From Thiotrichaceae bacterium (GTDB taxonomy: Bacteria; Pseudomonadota; Gammaproteobacteria; Thiotrichales; Thiotrichaceae), in the NCBI GenBank assembly GCA_027008885.1, contig JALVDQ010000421.1, positions 1 to 7,397 of the forward strand: DNA of 7,397 bases. Reading direction: 5' to 3'. Shown here one piece after another: positions 6,737 to 7,397 of this stretch (its first letter is position 1; each line of letters begins with the position of its first letter). Position numbers and translations under genes: made by a program. Under the pieces are notes generated by a model, which was given only the letters and a program-made list of their open reading frames with translations, was not told the DNA's origin and did not search any database.

Positions 6737-6763
6737 ATTATAAATAAGGTTCAACTGATTCAA
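6737..6763 (-). promoter_or_regulatory. Likely sigma-70 promoter of the esterase gene
   Basis: The minus strand has a perfect TATAAT (6742-6737) and TTGAAT (6763-6758, five of six) with a short 15-base spacer. Transcription would start near 6730, about 25 bases before the ATG at 6705. A 7-base direct repeat, AGTTGAA at 6765-6759 and again at 6756-6750, spans the -35 region with a 9-base period and could be a regulator contact or chance. Confidence 0.5.
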
Positions 6764-6796
6764 CTATGCAGGGCAAGATTGAATAGCAAATTCAGA

Positions 6797-7397
6797 TTAA
6801 ATTACCCTGGAAAAACTCTGCTTGCCTTTTTGCTGCCTCAAGTGCAAATCAAAAACCATACAGATATTACGGATCAACATGCGCCCACGGGGTGTTACCT
6901 GAATATTATTTTCTGATAATGCCAGCAAATCGTCTGCCTGCATAGGGAGTAAATCCTCCAGTTCGGTGGCAAAATAGTCATTGAAGTGGATATTGAATTG
7001 CTCTTCAATTTTTTTGAAATCGAGTTTAAAGTGACAGCTCAGTTGCTGGATGATTTCGCGTCTTAAAATATCGTCATCTGTTAAAGACAAGCCACGAATA
7101 ATGGGCAATTTTCCTGCCTTGATCGCAGCATAATAGCCATCAAGGTCTTTCTCGTTCTGGCTGTAGCTGTTGTGAATACTGCTAATGGAGCTGACCCCCA
7201 TAGCAATCAGGTCGCACTCAGCATGTGTGGTATAACCCTGGAAATTTCGATGCAGACTGCCTTCTGCCTGAGCGATGGCAAGTTCATCATCAGGCTTGGC
7301 AAAATGATCCATACCAATGTATTCATAACCCGCGCCGGTAAGCGTTTCGATGCTTTGCTGCAAAATCTCAAGCTTGTCTTCCGGGCTGGGAAGCTGC
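6797..7397 (-). CDS. hemN: Oxygen-independent coproporphyrinogen III oxidase HemN, C-terminal part (cut by window edge)
   Basis: Radical-SAM enzyme that decarboxylates coproporphyrinogen III to protoporphyrinogen IX without oxygen in heme synthesis. Only about 199 C-terminal residues are visible; the frame stays open to the window end. The TTG at 7363 is an internal Leu codon, since upstream codons continue the family sequence with PSPEDKLEIL. Diagnostic stretches are YIGMDHFAKPDDELAIAQ and LHRNFQGYTT, followed by GRMLIRNICMVFD and the terminal FSRVI, all very close to E. coli HemN and not to the related HemW. The CxxxCxxC cluster site would lie in the missing N-terminal half. The stop is TAA. 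No terminator is evident in the 91 bases before the esterase gene. Confidence 0.95.
   Translation of the reverse strand, partial: QLPSPEDKLEILQQSIETLTGAGYEYIGMDHFAKPDDELAIAQAEGSLHRNFQGYTTHAECDLIAMGVSSISSIHNSYSQNEKDLDGYYAAIKAGKLPIIRGLSLTDDDILRREIIQQLSCHFKLDFKKIEEQFNIHFNDYFATELEDLLPMQADDLLALSENNIQVTPRGRMLIRNICMVFDLHLRQQKGKQSFSRVI

Noticed and set aside
7361..7363. TTG as the start of a short HemN-like protein.
   Set aside because: The frame continues upstream to the window edge with codons matching the HemN family, so this is an internal Leu codon of a gene cut by the window.

Overview
The window looks like a chromosomal segment of a gammaproteobacterium of moderate GC. Three points suggest this: the order xseB-ispA-dxs, the fused two-domain HldE (betaproteobacteria usually split it into HldA and HldC), and a HemN C-terminus very close to the enterobacterial type. 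I cannot name the genus. All protein genes lie on the minus strand, so transcription runs from high to low coordinates.

Layout in the direction of transcription: (a) 7397-6797, the C-terminal part of hemN, anaerobic coproporphyrinogen III oxidase, cut by the window edge; (b) 6705-5962, a secreted SASA-type (sialate O-acetylesterase-like) GDSL esterase behind its own likely promoter; (c) 5868-2657, xseB, ispA and dxs, with xseB and ispA sharing one base and dxs following after 141 bases with a TTG start. IspA and Dxs supply opposite ends of isoprenoid synthesis, DXP formation and farnesyl diphosphate formation; (d) 2656-2303, a 354-base gene-free stretch packed with several unrelated short repeats; (e) 2302-243, gmhA and hldE, which carry out three of the steps making ADP-heptose for the LPS inner core; (f) 242-1, an AT-rich stretch holding what looks like a free-standing small RNA gene.

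The most interesting item is (f). On the minus strand there is a perfect TTGACA, 17 bases, then TATTAT, preceded by A/T tracts resembling an UP element. About 80 bases downstream lies a hairpin running into nine T residues. The predicted RNA of about 80 nt has a 5' hairpin, a central C/U-rich stretch whose predicted loop reads CUCCUUU (like the anti-Shine-Dalgarno end of 16S rRNA), and the terminator. This is the layout of an Hfq-type regulatory RNA, but I do not recognise the family. Its C/U stretch can also pair over 12 bases, allowing three G-U pairs, with a sequence present twice in the 2303-2656 repeat region, once in the presumed gmhA leader. That last link is speculative.

The second point of interest is the repeat region: a duplicated G-run element, two REP-like palindromes and degenerate heptamer repeats, one of which appears to supply the dxs stop codon.
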